Assembly (NCBI RefSeq): GCF_003259695.1 | Contig: NZ_PZJH01000005.1 | Coordinates: 43,731-107,730, forward strand | Direction: 5' to 3' | Source of the DNA: Macrococcus epidermidis | GTDB taxonomy: Bacteria > Bacillota > Bacilli > Staphylococcales > Staphylococcaceae | Length of the DNA stretch: 64,000 nt | In this document: one piece after another, positions 28,736-40,963 of the stretch | Layout: each line of letters begins with the position of its first letter | Numbering within the stretch: the first letter of the stretch is position 1 | The notes under the pieces: model-generated | Seen by the model: the letters and a program-made list of their open reading frames with translations, nothing else | What the model was told of the DNA's origin: nothing | The model's database searches: none | Position numbers and translations under genes: made by a program

Positions 28736-29260
28736 TTGAATTTCTTAATTTTAGGCGAAACTGCACATACTGCAGCACCTGGCGTTGAATGGGGTACTGC
28801 ATTATTTACACTATTCGCATTTTTAGTATTATTAGCTTTACTAAGCAAGTTCGCTTGGGGTCCATTAAAGAATATTATGGACGAACGTCAACATGGCATT
28901 AATGCTGACCTTGACAATGCAAGAAAGCAAAATGAAGATGCAAAACGTTACGCTGAAGAAAACAAAGCGTTACTTACTAAGACTCAAAATGAAGTATCTA
29001 TCATGATGGAAGATGCTAAAGCACAAGCTAAAACACAACAAGAAGCAATCATCCACGAAGCAAATATGCGTGCAAACAAAATCGTGAGCGACGCACAAGT
29101 CGAAATTGAAAATGAAAAACAACGTGCTATTGCAGACATCAACGATCGCGTTGCTGAATTATCTGTATTAATCGCACAAAAAGTAATCAATAAGGAAATT
29201 AACGAACAAGATCAAAAACAACTTGTTCAACAATTTATTCAAGAGGCAGGCGATAAATAA
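28736..29260 (+). CDS. atpF: ATP synthase Fo subunit b
   Basis: The 174-residue protein has an N-terminal membrane helix (about 15-38) and a long charged coiled coil that forms the peripheral stalk. TTG at 28736, eight bases after AAAGGAGCG, is chosen. It gives MNFLILGETAH, close to the length of the S. aureus protein. The ATG at 28703 lacks a ribosome site and would add 11 residues. Its stop overlaps the atpH start (TAATG). Confidence 0.92.
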   Translation: MNFLILGETAHTAAPGVEWGTALFTLFAFLVLLALLSKFAWGPLKNIMDERQHGINADLDNARKQNEDAKRYAEENKALLTKTQNEVSIMMEDAKAQAKTQQEAIIHEANMRANKIVSDAQVEIENEKQRAIADINDRVAELSVLIAQKVINKEINEQDQKQLVQQFIQEAGDK

Positions 29261-29793
29261 TGGCCAACGTCTTAAATAAATACGCAGAGAGTTTATTAGA
29301 AGTTGCAAAGGGACAAGGTGTAGCACAGGGTGTTTATTCTGATCTTTTAGAGATTAAGCAGGCATTAGTAAATGATTCAACATTTGCTGCATTTGCTGAA
29401 GATCCTAAAGTATCTAAAGAAGCACGTACTCAGTTTGTTTCAGAAACATTTAAAGGTGTGGATGCACCACTTATGAACTTACTAAAAATCTTAGCTGACC
29501 GCAAACAATTAGGACTTATTCCTGGTATTGTAGACGCATTCGTTGAATATTATAACAATGCAAATCAACAAGCTAAGATGAAAGTAGAATCTGTTTATCC
29601 ACTATCTTCTGAAGAACTAGATGAGTTAGGAAAAGTATTCATCGAAAAAACAGGCTATAAAAAATTATTAATTGAAAATGTTATTAATGAATCTTTAATC
29701 GGCGGTATTCGCGCTACAATCGGAACGACAGTCTATGATGGTTCAGTTATCAATGAATTAAATCAATTAAGTAAGTCGTTTCAAAAACAATAA
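29260..29793 (+). CDS. atpH: ATP synthase F1 subunit delta
   Basis: The 177-residue delta subunit links the F1 head to the b-subunit stalk. The N-terminal six-helix domain starts MANVLNKYAESLLEVAK, and the C-terminal GGIRATIGTTVYDGS is the conserved signature. It overlaps atpF by one base, so the two are translationally coupled. Confidence 0.95.
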   Translation: MANVLNKYAESLLEVAKGQGVAQGVYSDLLEIKQALVNDSTFAAFAEDPKVSKEARTQFVSETFKGVDAPLMNLLKILADRKQLGLIPGIVDAFVEYYNNANQQAKMKVESVYPLSSEELDELGKVFIEKTGYKKLLIENVINESLIGGIRATIGTTVYDGSVINELNQLSKSFQKQ

Positions 29794-29803
29794 TTTCTTA
29801 TAA

Positions 29804-31327
<1,524 letters not shown>

Positions 31328-31344
31328 TCTTTAAAGGAAATTAA

Positions 31345-33663
<2,319 letters not shown>

Positions 33664-33683
33664 TTTCTTAGGAGGATGGAACT

Positions 33684-34094
33684 ATGAATAAAATCGCATT
33701 AGATATCGTCACTCCTAACGGTTCAGTTTACTCAGAGCATGAAGCAGAGTTAGTAGTATTACAGACTGAATCAGGTGAAATGGGTGTGATGGCTGGTCAT
33801 ATTCCTACAGTCGCACCTCTAAAAATTGGGGCCGTACGTGTTACACGTTCAGGTAATGATAAAGATCATATTGCTGTAACGGAAGGATTTGCTGAAATCC
33901 GTCCGGAGAAAGTTACGATTCTTGTTCAATCAGCTGAGCAAGCTGATGAAATTGACATTGAAAGAGCTAAAGCTTCATTACTTCGTGCTGAAGAGCGCAT
34001 GAAAGAAGACAAAGCAGAACATGTTGATTTCCACCGCGCAGAACGTGCATTACATCGTGCAATGAACCGATTAGAAGTTGCAAAATATCGCTAA
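33684..34094 (+). CDS. atpC: ATP synthase F1 subunit epsilon
   Basis: The 136-residue protein has an N-terminal beta sandwich (ALDIVTPNGSVYSEHEAEL, GEMGVMAGHIPTVAPLKIG) and a C-terminal two-helix region that can inhibit ATP hydrolysis. It is the last gene of the atp operon. The terminator is not directly after it but follows a 170-base stretch of hairpins. Confidence 0.96.
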   Translation: MNKIALDIVTPNGSVYSEHEAELVVLQTESGEMGVMAGHIPTVAPLKIGAVRVTRSGNDKDHIAVTEGFAEIRPEKVTILVQSAEQADEIDIERAKASLLRAEERMKEDKAEHVDFHRAERALHRAMNRLEVAKYR

Positions 34095-34103
34095 GAGGCT
34101 GTG

Positions 34104-34241
34104 AAAGAAGCGTTAAGCTACAAGCAATAAGGTAACAAAGCGCTAAATCGCTTTTTGATTTTAGCTTTGTTAACTTATTGTTGAAGTAGTTGCTTCTTTT
34201 ACGCCGTTTCAAAAGAGGCTGTCGACAAAGCGTCTGCTTTG
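34104..34241. repeat. Long interrupted hairpin plus small hairpin, flanked by direct repeats
   Basis: Arms AAAGAAGC (34104-34111) and GCTTCTTT (34192-34199) enclose a second stem, 34126-34141 with 34164-34179 (16 bases, one mismatch). A smaller hairpin CAAAGC...GCTTTG lies at 34226-34241. AAGAGGCTGT occurs both before the first hairpin (34093) and before the second (34213). No gene is seen here. Confidence 0.75.
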
Positions 34242-34266
34242 AACATGCCAATTAATTAAGAAATTT

Positions 34267-34297
34267 AAAGTACACAGTTATCTGTGTACTTTTTTTG
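34267..34297 (+). terminator. Terminator of the atp operon
   Basis: AAAGTACACAG (34267-34277) and CTGTGTACTTT (34282-34292) with loop TTAT are followed by T residues. Confidence 0.9.
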
Positions 34298-34309
34298 TAG
34301 AGGAGAAAT

Positions 34310-34531
34310 ATGAATATTTACGCACTAACATATGTATTTTTATATTTAACTGTCACAGCCGTGAGTTTTAACAGTTTACAGACACTGCGTTTTGATCATT
34401 TATTTAAAGCAGGTAAAACAAGAGAAATTCAAATATTGTTAATATGTTTCAGTATGGCTATAAGCTATTTAGTGACAAACTTTATCGTTGATTTAATTAA
34501 GCAAACAAATCTTATTATGGTATTATTTTAG
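34310..34531 (+). CDS. DUF1146 family small membrane protein (YwzB-like)
   Basis: The 73-residue protein has two predicted membrane helices (about 3-22 and 42-62). It matches the family found between atpC and murA in Bacillales (Bacillus ywzB). Function is unknown. GAGGAG precedes the ATG. The polar loop LRFDHLFKAGKTREIQ is conserved in the family. Confidence 0.8.
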   Translation: MNIYALTYVFLYLTVTAVSFNSLQTLRFDHLFKAGKTREIQILLICFSMAISYLVTNFIVDLIKQTNLIMVLF

Positions 34532-34658
34532 TGCTATAATTAACATACGTTATATTTAAAGAATATTAATAAATTTATCTCATTTACAGTTTTTATTATC
34601 CATGTAAGAAGTATTTGGTATAGAATAGATGTATAGCTATGTTAATTTGGAGGTTAAA

Positions 34659-35942
34659 ATGGATACAATTATCGTTAAAGGTGGCGCTAAATTAAAGGGT
34701 CATGTTAAAGTTGAAGGTGCTAAAAATGCAGTGTTACCGATTATAACAGCGTCAATTCTTGCTGCTGAAGGTAAAAGTGTATTTACAAATGTACCGGATT
34801 TATCAGATGTTGATACGATTTCTGCCGTTTTAGAAGGCTTAAATGCGAAAGTATATAAAAGATTAGATGTTAATACTGTTGAAGTTGACGCAAGTGGAGA
34901 ACTATTAACGCATGCTGCATATGAATACGTTAGTAAAATGCGTGCAAGTGTACTGGTGTTAGGGCCATTATTAGCGCGTTTTGGAAAAGCTGAAGTCGCG
35001 ATGCCTGGTGGTTGTGCGATAGGTTCTCGTCCAATTGAGCAGCATTTAAAAGGGTTACGTGCTTTAGGGGCAGAAATCACACAGACAAACGGTTATTTAA
35101 TGGGTAGTGTAAATGGTAGATTAAAGGGTGCACAAATCTATTTTGATTTCCCGAGCGTTGGCGCTACGCAAAATATTATGATGGCAGCATCACTCGCTGA
35201 AGGAAAGACAATTATTGATAACGTTGCAAGAGAACCAGAAATCGTTGATTTAGCAAACTATTTAAATAAGATGGGTGCTGATGTGCAAGGTGCTGGTACT
35301 GATCGTATCGTAATCAATGGTGTCGAAGCGCTTAAAGGTGCGGAACATGAAATTGTACCGGATAGAATTGTTGCCGGAACATTTTTAGTGGCTGCAGCTT
35401 TAACGCAAGGTGATGTGTATGTTGAAGGAGCAATTTATGAACATATGCAGGCACTTATTGCGAAATTAGAAGAAACAGGTTGTATCATTGAAATTGATGA
35501 AGTTGGTATTCGACTGCGCGCTGAACAACCTTTAAAAGAAGTTCATGTGAAGACTTTACCACACCCTGGCTTTCCTACAGATATGCAGGCTCAGATGATG
35601 GCGCTTATGCTTGTCTTACCAAAAGAAAGTACGATGCATGAAACAGTGTTTGAAAATCGCTTTATGCATGTTGCAGAGTTTGCTAAGATGAATGCAAAGA
35701 TTACAGTAGATAAACGTATTGCTCGCGTCTCAGAAAGTAAGTTACAAGGTGCTGAAGTAAAAGCAACAGACTTACGTTCAGCGGCAGCTTTAATACTGGC
35801 AGGACTTGTAGCTGAAGGTTACACTAAAGTCACTGAACTTTATCATCTAGATAGAGGTTACGTAGATTTCCATCTTAAATTAAGAAGTTTAGGTGCGGAA
35901 ATTGAACGTACAGGCGATAAAAAAGTTACTGTAAAATCTTAA
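34659..35942 (+). CDS. murA: UDP-GlcNAc 1-carboxyvinyltransferase, primary copy
   Basis: The 427-residue enzyme carries out the first committed step of peptidoglycan synthesis. It keeps the active-site cysteine (Cys119, GGCAIGSRP) targeted by fosfomycin. ATG at 34659 follows GGAGG and gives [14 protein letters not shown]. An upstream frame start at 34629 is not used. Position after the atp operon identifies it as murA (murAA), distinct from murZ at 14 kb. Confidence 0.95.
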   Translation: MDTIIVKGGAKLKGHVKVEGAKNAVLPIITASILAAEGKSVFTNVPDLSDVDTISAVLEGLNAKVYKRLDVNTVEVDASGELLTHAAYEYVSKMRASVLVLGPLLARFGKAEVAMPGGCAIGSRPIEQHLKGLRALGAEITQTNGYLMGSVNGRLKGAQIYFDFPSVGATQNIMMAASLAEGKTIIDNVAREPEIVDLANYLNKMGADVQGAGTDRIVINGVEALKGAEHEIVPDRIVAGTFLVAAALTQGDVYVEGAIYEHMQALIAKLEETGCIIEIDEVGIRLRAEQPLKEVHVKTLPHPGFPTDMQAQMMALMLVLPKESTMHETVFENRFMHVAEFAKMNAKITVDKRIARVSESKLQGAEVKATDLRSAAALILAGLVAEGYTKVTELYHLDRGYVDFHLKLRSLGAEIERTGDKKVTVKS

Positions 35943-35974
35943 TGATGTACAATCAAACCTGAGGGGTGATTGAT

Positions 35975-36199
35975 TTGAAAAGACCGATCTTAAATCAAAA
36001 AGTGAGTGTTATTAATGGCACAGAAGTAATACATAGACGTATACCCATTCTGTTAACAGTAAGTATCGTAATCTTATTGATGATAATTTTATTTGTTATC
36101 GGAATGATGATTGGGTATGGTATCTTACATTCTCCGATGGATGTATTTAAACCATCGACATGGACACATTTATTAAAACTAACTGGGAGTGAAAGTTGA
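35975..36199 (+). CDS. EpuA-type small membrane protein (often annotated RNA polymerase beta-like)
   Basis: The 74-residue protein has a basic N-terminal segment ([23 protein letters not shown]), one membrane helix (about 26-48) and a short outer tail. It fits the EpuA/DUF family often mislabelled as an RNA polymerase beta subunit. TTG at 35975 lies eight bases after GAGGGG. The GTG at 35966 is within that site. Its stop overlaps fabZ (TGATG). Function is unknown. Confidence 0.75.
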   Translation: MKRPILNQKVSVINGTEVIHRRIPILLTVSIVILLMIILFVIGMMIGYGILHSPMDVFKPSTWTHLLKLTGSES

Positions 36200-36636
36200 T
36201 GGAAACATTACTAACTTTTGACGAAATTAAAAAGATTATTCCGCATCGCTATCCATTTTTACTGATTGATAGAATCATTGAATTAGAAGATGGAAAAAAA
36301 TGTACTGGTATTAAACAGGTAAGTGGGAACGAACCATTCTTTCAAGGGCATTTCCCGGAATATGCAGTAATGCCCGGCGTATTAATTGTAGAAGCACTAG
36401 CGCAAGTTGGTGCTGTTGCAATGCTAAAGTTAGAAGAGAATCAAGGGAAGCTTGCAATGTTTACCGGTATTGATAAATGTAGATTTAAAAAGCAGGTTAC
36501 ACCTGGTGATACGTTACAGTTAGAAGTAGAAATGACAAGAGTAAAAGGCCCATTAGGTAAAGGTGTAGCAAAGGCTACAGTGAATGGTGAGATTGCTTGT
36601 AGCTGTGAAATCAGTTTTGCAATTTTAGAGAGATAA
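36199..36636 (+). CDS. fabZ: 3-hydroxyacyl-ACP dehydratase FabZ
   Basis: The 145-residue hot-dog-fold enzyme dehydrates 3-hydroxyacyl-ACP in fatty acid elongation. The catalytic His is in [20 protein letters not shown] near residue 52, and the Glu lies in the second half of that motif. [11 protein letters not shown] is the N-terminal signature. It overlaps the preceding stop by one base. The same neighbours (murA, fabZ) occur in S. aureus. Confidence 0.95.
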   Translation: METLLTFDEIKKIIPHRYPFLLIDRIIELEDGKKCTGIKQVSGNEPFFQGHFPEYAVMPGVLIVEALAQVGAVAMLKLEENQGKLAMFTGIDKCRFKKQVTPGDTLQLEVEMTRVKGPLGKGVAKATVNGEIACSCEISFAILER

Positions 36637-36640
36637 TAAA

Positions 36641-36688
36641 AGAAGATAATTCGGAAAGCATAGGCTTCTGGATTATCTTCTTTTTTTT
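36641..36688. terminator. Terminator between fabZ and ywpF-like gene
   Basis: AGAAGATAAT (36641-36650) and ATTATCTTCT (36672-36681) form the stem, followed by T residues. It ends fabZ and overlaps the end of the convergent gene. Confidence 0.8.
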
Positions 36689-37121
36689 ATTCTTCTATTT
36701 CATCTTTTAATTTTGGTTTTGATTTCATCATACGGTTGAATGCGATAAGTAGCTCCTGACCACTTAGTCCGTCCACTACAAGCTGTTCAAGTAACTTCTC
36801 TGCATAAACTTGTCGTAACGTATAAATGTGGCATTCGATGATTACAGAGATTTTATCTTTTAAAGGAATAATCTGTTTTACAGTTGATTCAAATAAGGCA
36901 GGATCATTTGATGCACGTGTAATAACAACACGTGTATCGAGCATCGTCTCATTATCTAAATAGTGCTGCATTTTTTCAAGATGAATATCATCGATAACGA
37001 TTTCAAGCAGCCAGCCTGTACCGCTGTTTTCTTTATTAATAATAACACCGTCATGCAGCGCATATTCTGTTACTGATTCGTTTTCGACGATTTGAAATCT
37101 TACTGCTTTAAACGTTTTCAT
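36687..37121 (-). CDS. YwpF family protein
   Basis: The 144-residue protein matches the YwpF family present next to ssb in Bacillus and staphylococci. MKTFKAVRFQIV and YALHDGVIINKENSG are characteristic. No membrane segment is seen. Function is unknown. Bacillus ywpF is reported as a non-essential gene. It is divergent from ssb across a 208-base AT-rich region. Confidence 0.8.
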   Translation of the reverse strand: MKTFKAVRFQIVENESVTEYALHDGVIINKENSGTGWLLEIVIDDIHLEKMQHYLDNETMLDTRVVITRASNDPALFESTVKQIIPLKDKISVIIECHIYTLRQVYAEKLLEQLVVDGLSGQELLIAFNRMMKSKPKLKDEIEE

Positions 37122-37329
37122 GTATATCCCTCCATTATCTATTATAAATTATCACATATAATTTTCAAATTATAAAATTTTTCTTTTTATATCGAAAATC
37201 TTTTCGTTTTTGATAGAAAATGAAGCATTATTCAATTTTTGAATGTACTTCATATCTAAAATTGAATTGCTGCATTTTTGCAACAATTTATTTTCATTAT
37301 ATAGTGCTATTAAGAAAGGAGGTGACACA

Positions 37330-38070
37330 TTGATAAATAAAGTAATATTAGCAGGTAGGATTTCCAGTGATATAGATTTAAAGGACTTTTCAGACAAACT
37401 GCAAATTGCATCATTCTTTCTGGCTGTTGATCGCGGAAAGAAGAAAGGTGCGAAAGAAAGTACTGTTGATTTTCTGAGATGTAAAGCATTTAATCGTACA
37501 GCTACAAATATACATTCATTTTGTAAGAAAGGTTCGCTCATTTGTGTGACAGGACAAATTCATAATAATCGCTATGAAAGAGATGGTCAGACAAGGTATT
37601 CAACTGAAATCGTAATAGAAAGTATTAAGTTTCTCCCTTCATTCGGCGGTAATAATAAAGAAAAGACACCTGATGAAACATGGGATGAACTGTCATACGA
37701 TGAAAAGTTAATTGTTATTAATGGATATCGTGCAGCTAAAAAAGAAACATCAGATTACAAAAAGGAAACAGTTTCTAATGTAACGACAGCTCAACAAGAA
37801 CGTGATTCAGTAACAACATATAATCAGCGATGGTCTACTGAACTGAATAAAGACGAAAAGATGTCTGCTGAGATTCAGGAACAAGCAGAAGAAATTGTGC
37901 AGAAGTTCAGTGGCGAGTCATCTCTTAATCACAATGAAACAACGCAAAATGAAAATGATAAAGTTGCATCGTCAGTTAATCATAATGATAGCGTGATTGA
38001 AGACGAAGATAATGATAGTTCTTCTGAAATGACAGAGGAAGAAATAACAGATCAACAACTACCATTTTAA
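37330..38070 (+). CDS. Single-stranded DNA-binding protein with long acidic tail
   Basis: The 246-residue SSB-family protein starts with an OB-fold (about 1-105, INKVILAGRISSDIDLK and GQIHNNRYERDGQTRYSTEI). The remainder is a long Glu/Asp/Asn/Gln-rich extension ending DQQLPF, close to the usual DDDLPF partner-binding tip. The locus matches Bacillus ssbB (ywpH), a competence protein of only 113 residues, so this one is unusually long. TTG at 37330 follows AAAGGAGGTGA. It is probably the accessory, not the replicative, SSB. Confidence 0.85.
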   Translation: MINKVILAGRISSDIDLKDFSDKLQIASFFLAVDRGKKKGAKESTVDFLRCKAFNRTATNIHSFCKKGSLICVTGQIHNNRYERDGQTRYSTEIVIESIKFLPSFGGNNKEKTPDETWDELSYDEKLIVINGYRAAKKETSDYKKETVSNVTTAQQERDSVTTYNQRWSTELNKDEKMSAEIQEQAEEIVQKFSGESSLNHNETTQNENDKVASSVNHNDSVIEDEDNDSSSEMTEEEITDQQLPF

Positions 38071-38123
38071 GTTAGATTGCTTCATTACTCACACACCTCA
38101 CATCCTAATACACCTCCCAAATT

Positions 38124-38165
38124 AAACCGTCTATCGCTCGTGCCGGAGCGATAGACGGTTTTTGT
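38124..38165 (+). terminator. Strong terminator after ssb
   Basis: A 16-base perfect stem (38124-38139 with 38146-38161) is followed by T residues. Confidence 0.9.
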
Positions 38166-38183
38166 ATCGAATTGAGATAAGGC

Positions 38184-38220
38184 TGTAATATATTTGTAAT
38201 TTAAGGAAGTTACTTATAAT
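38184..38220 (+). promoter_or_regulatory. WalR-type box and promoter of the first LysM wall enzyme gene
   Basis: TGTAAT (38184-38189), five bases, TGTAAT (38195-38200) is a perfect match to the WalR direct-repeat site. TATAAT at 38215-38220 gives a -10, so the box covers the -35 region. This fits activation of wall hydrolase genes by WalKR. Confidence 0.7.
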
Positions 38221-38300
38221 AATGCTGTAACCAAAGAAATGTAAAATCGTGATAAAGTAGTGTTATTGATAAAAGAGACTATTCGGAGGAATTATATATA

Positions 38301-39140
38301 ATGAAAAAATTAGCAGCAATTACTACAATGGCAATACTTACTACAGGCGTAGCTACAACACAAGCAGACGCAAAAGAACATAAAGTCGCTCAAGGTGAAT
38401 CTTTATGGACGATTGCAGATAAATATGACACTACAATCGAAAAGATTAAAAAGATCAATAAATTAGAATCAGACGTAATCGTTCCTGACCAAAAGTTAGA
38501 AGTACTAGTTAAAGGTAAATACGAAGTTAAAGCTGGAGATACTTTAGGTAAAATCGCACGTAAATTCGACGTAAGAATTACTGAATTAAAAAAATGGAAT
38601 AAAATTGAATCTTCTAAAGAATTAAAAGAAGGTCAATTATTAATTGTTGAGAAAAAATCACATCGTAAACATGTGAATGCAGCTCCAGTAAAAGCAGCAC
38701 CTGTTGCTAAAAAAGTAGCAGCACCAGTTTCAGCACCGGTTACAACGCAAAATACTGCAGCAACTGCACAACCACAAGCTCAACCAGTACAACAAACTCA
38801 AAAAGCAGTTCGTGTACAACCAGCACCAGTTCAAAAAGCGCCAGTACAACAAGCACCGGTACAACAAACTAAACGCGCTGCAGTACAACAAACGTCAGCA
38901 CCAGCTGGTAATTCATCAGTAGACGCACATTTACGTTTAATCATGCAACGTGAATCAGGTGGAAATCCAAGAGCAGTTAACGCAGCAGGTTACTACGGAT
39001 TATTCCAATTCTCTCCACAAACATGGGCAGCTGTAGGCGGAACTGGTAACCCAGCACAAGCTTCAGAAGCAGAACAATGGAAACGTGCACGTATTTTATA
39101 TACACAACACGGCGCGCAACATTGGTCAACAGCATACTAA
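38301..39140 (+). CDS. Secreted LysM protein with Rpf/transglycosylase-like domain
   Basis: The 279-residue secreted protein has a signal peptide (about 1-24, cleavage after TTQADA), two LysM domains (about 26-69 and 73-117), a long Pro/Ala/Gln linker, and a C-terminal lytic-transglycosylase-like domain (about 207-279). The likely catalytic Glu is in LIMQRESGGNPRAVNAAG. The domain matches the Rpf/SLT-like pattern of YYGLFQFSPQTWAAVGG but lacks its cysteines. It occupies the sceD position of S. aureus. It should bind and cleave peptidoglycan outside the cell. Confidence 0.88.
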   Translation: MKKLAAITTMAILTTGVATTQADAKEHKVAQGESLWTIADKYDTTIEKIKKINKLESDVIVPDQKLEVLVKGKYEVKAGDTLGKIARKFDVRITELKKWNKIESSKELKEGQLLIVEKKSHRKHVNAAPVKAAPVAKKVAAPVSAPVTTQNTAATAQPQAQPVQQTQKAVRVQPAPVQKAPVQQAPVQQTKRAAVQQTSAPAGNSSVDAHLRLIMQRESGGNPRAVNAAGYYGLFQFSPQTWAAVGGTGNPAQASEAEQWKRARILYTQHGAQHWSTAY

Positions 39141-39151
39141 TAATAAATTTT

Positions 39152-39180
39152 AAGCAGAACTTTACGTTCTGCTTTTTTTG
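39152..39180 (+). terminator. Terminator after the first LysM gene
   Basis: AAGCAGAAC (39152-39160) and GTTCTGCTT (39166-39174) form the stem, followed by T residues. The rest of 39181-39459 is AT-rich leader and promoter sequence without a gene. Confidence 0.9.
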
Positions 39181-39304
39181 ATAAATCTTAGTGTATTGTT
39201 TCAAAAGTGTGACAATCTTCATAATTAATAATATAGCGAGGTTTCTGATATTTTCCTTAAATATTTAACACTATATGGTAATTGCTTTATTTCTTATTTT
39301 TTAT

Positions 39305-39321
39305 TGTAACGCAAGCGTAAT
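39305..39321 (+). promoter_or_regulatory. WalR-like box upstream of the second LysM gene
   Basis: TGTAAC, five bases, CGTAAT matches the WalR direct repeat with one mismatch. It lies about 140 bases before the start codon, within a long AT-rich upstream region. Confidence 0.45.
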
Positions 39322-39459
39322 AAAAGAGCGTATCTTTTATTTGGCTGTAACCTATGAAATATTTATTTCTGATATAGTTAATTACAAGAACAAAGCATAT
39401 TCATTCAAAAGAATTCATCAATAAAATAAAATATAAACATTTCCCGGAGGAAAATAAAC

Positions 39460-40020
39460 ATGAAAAAAATCTTAAGTGTTACAGCAGCAATTGCAATCAC
39501 TACGACAATGGCAGTTTCAACAGCAGATGCAGCTTCATACAAAGTTAAAGCTGGCGATTCATTATGGAGTGTTGCAAATAAATATGGTACGTCAATTGCA
39601 GCAATTAAATCAGCAAATGGCTTAAGATCTAACTTAATCCATCCGAACCAAGTGTTAAAGATTAATAATAAGAATAGTGTCGTTTACAAAAATACATCAT
39701 ACAAAAAAGCTACGTATAAAGCACCTGTAAGTAAAACTGCTTATACAAGTTCAAAAACTGTAAAAACAACAAACACTACTTATATTAACAGAGGTTTAAA
39801 TTGGGCTGCGTTAGCACAATGTGAATCTGGTGGTAATCCATCTATTAATACTGGAAACGGGTTCTATGGTATGTATCAGTTTAATTTACAAACATGGCGT
39901 GGCGTTGGTGGATCAGGATATCCGCATCAGGCATCAGCTGCAGAACAAACGAAACGTGCTCAAATTTTATATAACATGCGTGGCGCACAACCTTGGCCAG
40001 TATGTGGACTTCGCTTATAA
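39460..40020 (+). CDS. Secreted LysM protein with resuscitation-promoting-factor-like domain
   Basis: The 186-residue protein has a signal peptide (about 1-26, ending STADA), one LysM domain (about 28-71), a Thr/Lys-rich linker, and an Rpf-like lysozyme-fold domain (about 113-186). ALAQCESGGNPSINTGNGFY contains the catalytic Glu and first cysteine. WPVCGL at the end supplies the second cysteine, the disulfide pair of actinobacterial Rpf. The domain is mostly known from Actinobacteria, so it is notable here. It probably cleaves peptidoglycan to aid growth or resuscitation. Confidence 0.88.
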   Translation: MKKILSVTAAIAITTTMAVSTADAASYKVKAGDSLWSVANKYGTSIAAIKSANGLRSNLIHPNQVLKINNKNSVVYKNTSYKKATYKAPVSKTAYTSSKTVKTTNTTYINRGLNWAALAQCESGGNPSINTGNGFYGMYQFNLQTWRGVGGSGYPHQASAAEQTKRAQILYNMRGAQPWPVCGLRL

Positions 40021-40026
40021 TTTTAG

Positions 40027-40057
40027 GACTAACGACAATGTCGTTAGTCTTTTTTTC
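40027..40057 (+). terminator. Terminator after the Rpf-like gene
   Basis: GACTAACGAC (40027-40036) and GTCGTTAGTC (40040-40049) form a perfect stem with loop AAT and a T run. Confidence 0.9.
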
Positions 40058-40109
40058 AATTCTTGCTTTCATAATTTGATTACGTTACACTAACATTAAA
40101 TACATATAT

Positions 40110-40192
40110 TACTACTAGGGGTGCCTTTTGGCTGAGATGACTTTGTCAAACCCTTTACCTGATCTAGATAATGCTAGCGTAGGAAAGTAGTT
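40110..40192 (+). promoter_or_regulatory. TPP (THI-box) riboswitch
   Basis: Conserved landmarks are GGGGTGCC, GGCTGAGATGA, ACCCTTTACCTGATCTAGATAATGCTAGCG-type segments and GGAAAGTAG, with P1 ACTAC...GTAGT. The order matches the thiamine pyrophosphate aptamer. It lies before the tenA-thiD-thiM-thiE operon. Confidence 0.95.
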
Positions 40193-40231
40193 AAATTCCT
40201 TTATTGATTTTATATTTTTAATAATGGTATT

Positions 40232-40265
40232 TAGCCCATTTCCTATTTGGAGATGGGCTTTCTTT
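40232..40265 (+). terminator. Expression-platform terminator of the TPP riboswitch
   Basis: AGCCCAT (40233-40239) pairs with ATGGGCT (40253-40259), extended by further pairs, and T-rich sequence follows. It is expected to form when TPP is bound. Confidence 0.75.
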
Positions 40266-40287
40266 ATAAACTTTTAGGAGGTAAATG

Positions 40288-40962
40288 ATGTTTACACAAC
40301 AATTAAAAGAAGAAGTAGAGCCAATTATTGAGTCAATTTACAATGACCCATTTATACAGGGAATGGTGCGTGGTGATTTAAGTAAAGAAGCAGTGATTCA
40401 TTATTTAAAAGCAGACCATCTTTACTTAAACGAGTTTGCGAAAATTTATAGCTTATTAATTCCGAAATTAGATGATAAAGAAGGTATTAAATTTTTATTA
40501 GAACAAATCGATTTTGTAATGAACGGAGAAGTAACTGCACATTATACTTTAGCAGACTATGCACAGGTTGATTATAAAACAATCATTAAAGACGGAGAAT
40601 GGTACCCAACAAGTGATCATTATATTAAACACATGTATTTTAATGCATATCGTTATAGTGATGCAGCATTTACAATTTGCGCGATGGCACCGTGTCCATA
40701 TGTTTATCAGCAAGTTGCTTTAAAGATGAAAGAACGTCATGATTTCAACGGCAATCCATTTAAAGACTGGGTAGATTTCTATGCTACAGAGATGAAGCTG
40801 TTAATGGAACATCTGGATGGCTGGGTAGATGAATTTGCTGAACACGCAAGTGAAGCGGAACGCGCGGTATTAACAAAGAACTTTAAAGAAAGCTGTATAC
40901 ATGAGAAACGTTTCTTTAATATGGCTTATACACAAGAAACTTGGGAAAGTGTGGTTGAATAA
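40288..40962 (+). CDS. tenA: Aminopyrimidine aminohydrolase / thiaminase II
   Basis: The 224-residue TenA enzyme hydrolyses degraded thiamine pyrimidines (aminomethyl to hydroxymethyl form) for reuse. ADHLYLNEFAKIYSLL and the C-terminal CIHEKRFFNMAY with conserved Glu are family features. ATG at 40288 is six bases after AGGAGG and preferred to the ATG at 40285. It is first in the TPP-controlled salvage operon. Confidence 0.93.
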   Translation: MFTQQLKEEVEPIIESIYNDPFIQGMVRGDLSKEAVIHYLKADHLYLNEFAKIYSLLIPKLDDKEGIKFLLEQIDFVMNGEVTAHYTLADYAQVDYKTIIKDGEWYPTSDHYIKHMYFNAYRYSDAAFTICAMAPCPYVYQQVALKMKERHDFNGNPFKDWVDFYATEMKLLMEHLDGWVDEFAEHASEAERAVLTKNFKESCIHEKRFFNMAYTQETWESVVE

Positions 40963-40963
40963 T

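Noticed and set aside
37140..37325. ComK or sigma-H site in front of ssb
   Set aside because: Several A and T runs exist, but none has the defined paired AAAA-N5-TTTT arrangement. AT richness alone explains them.
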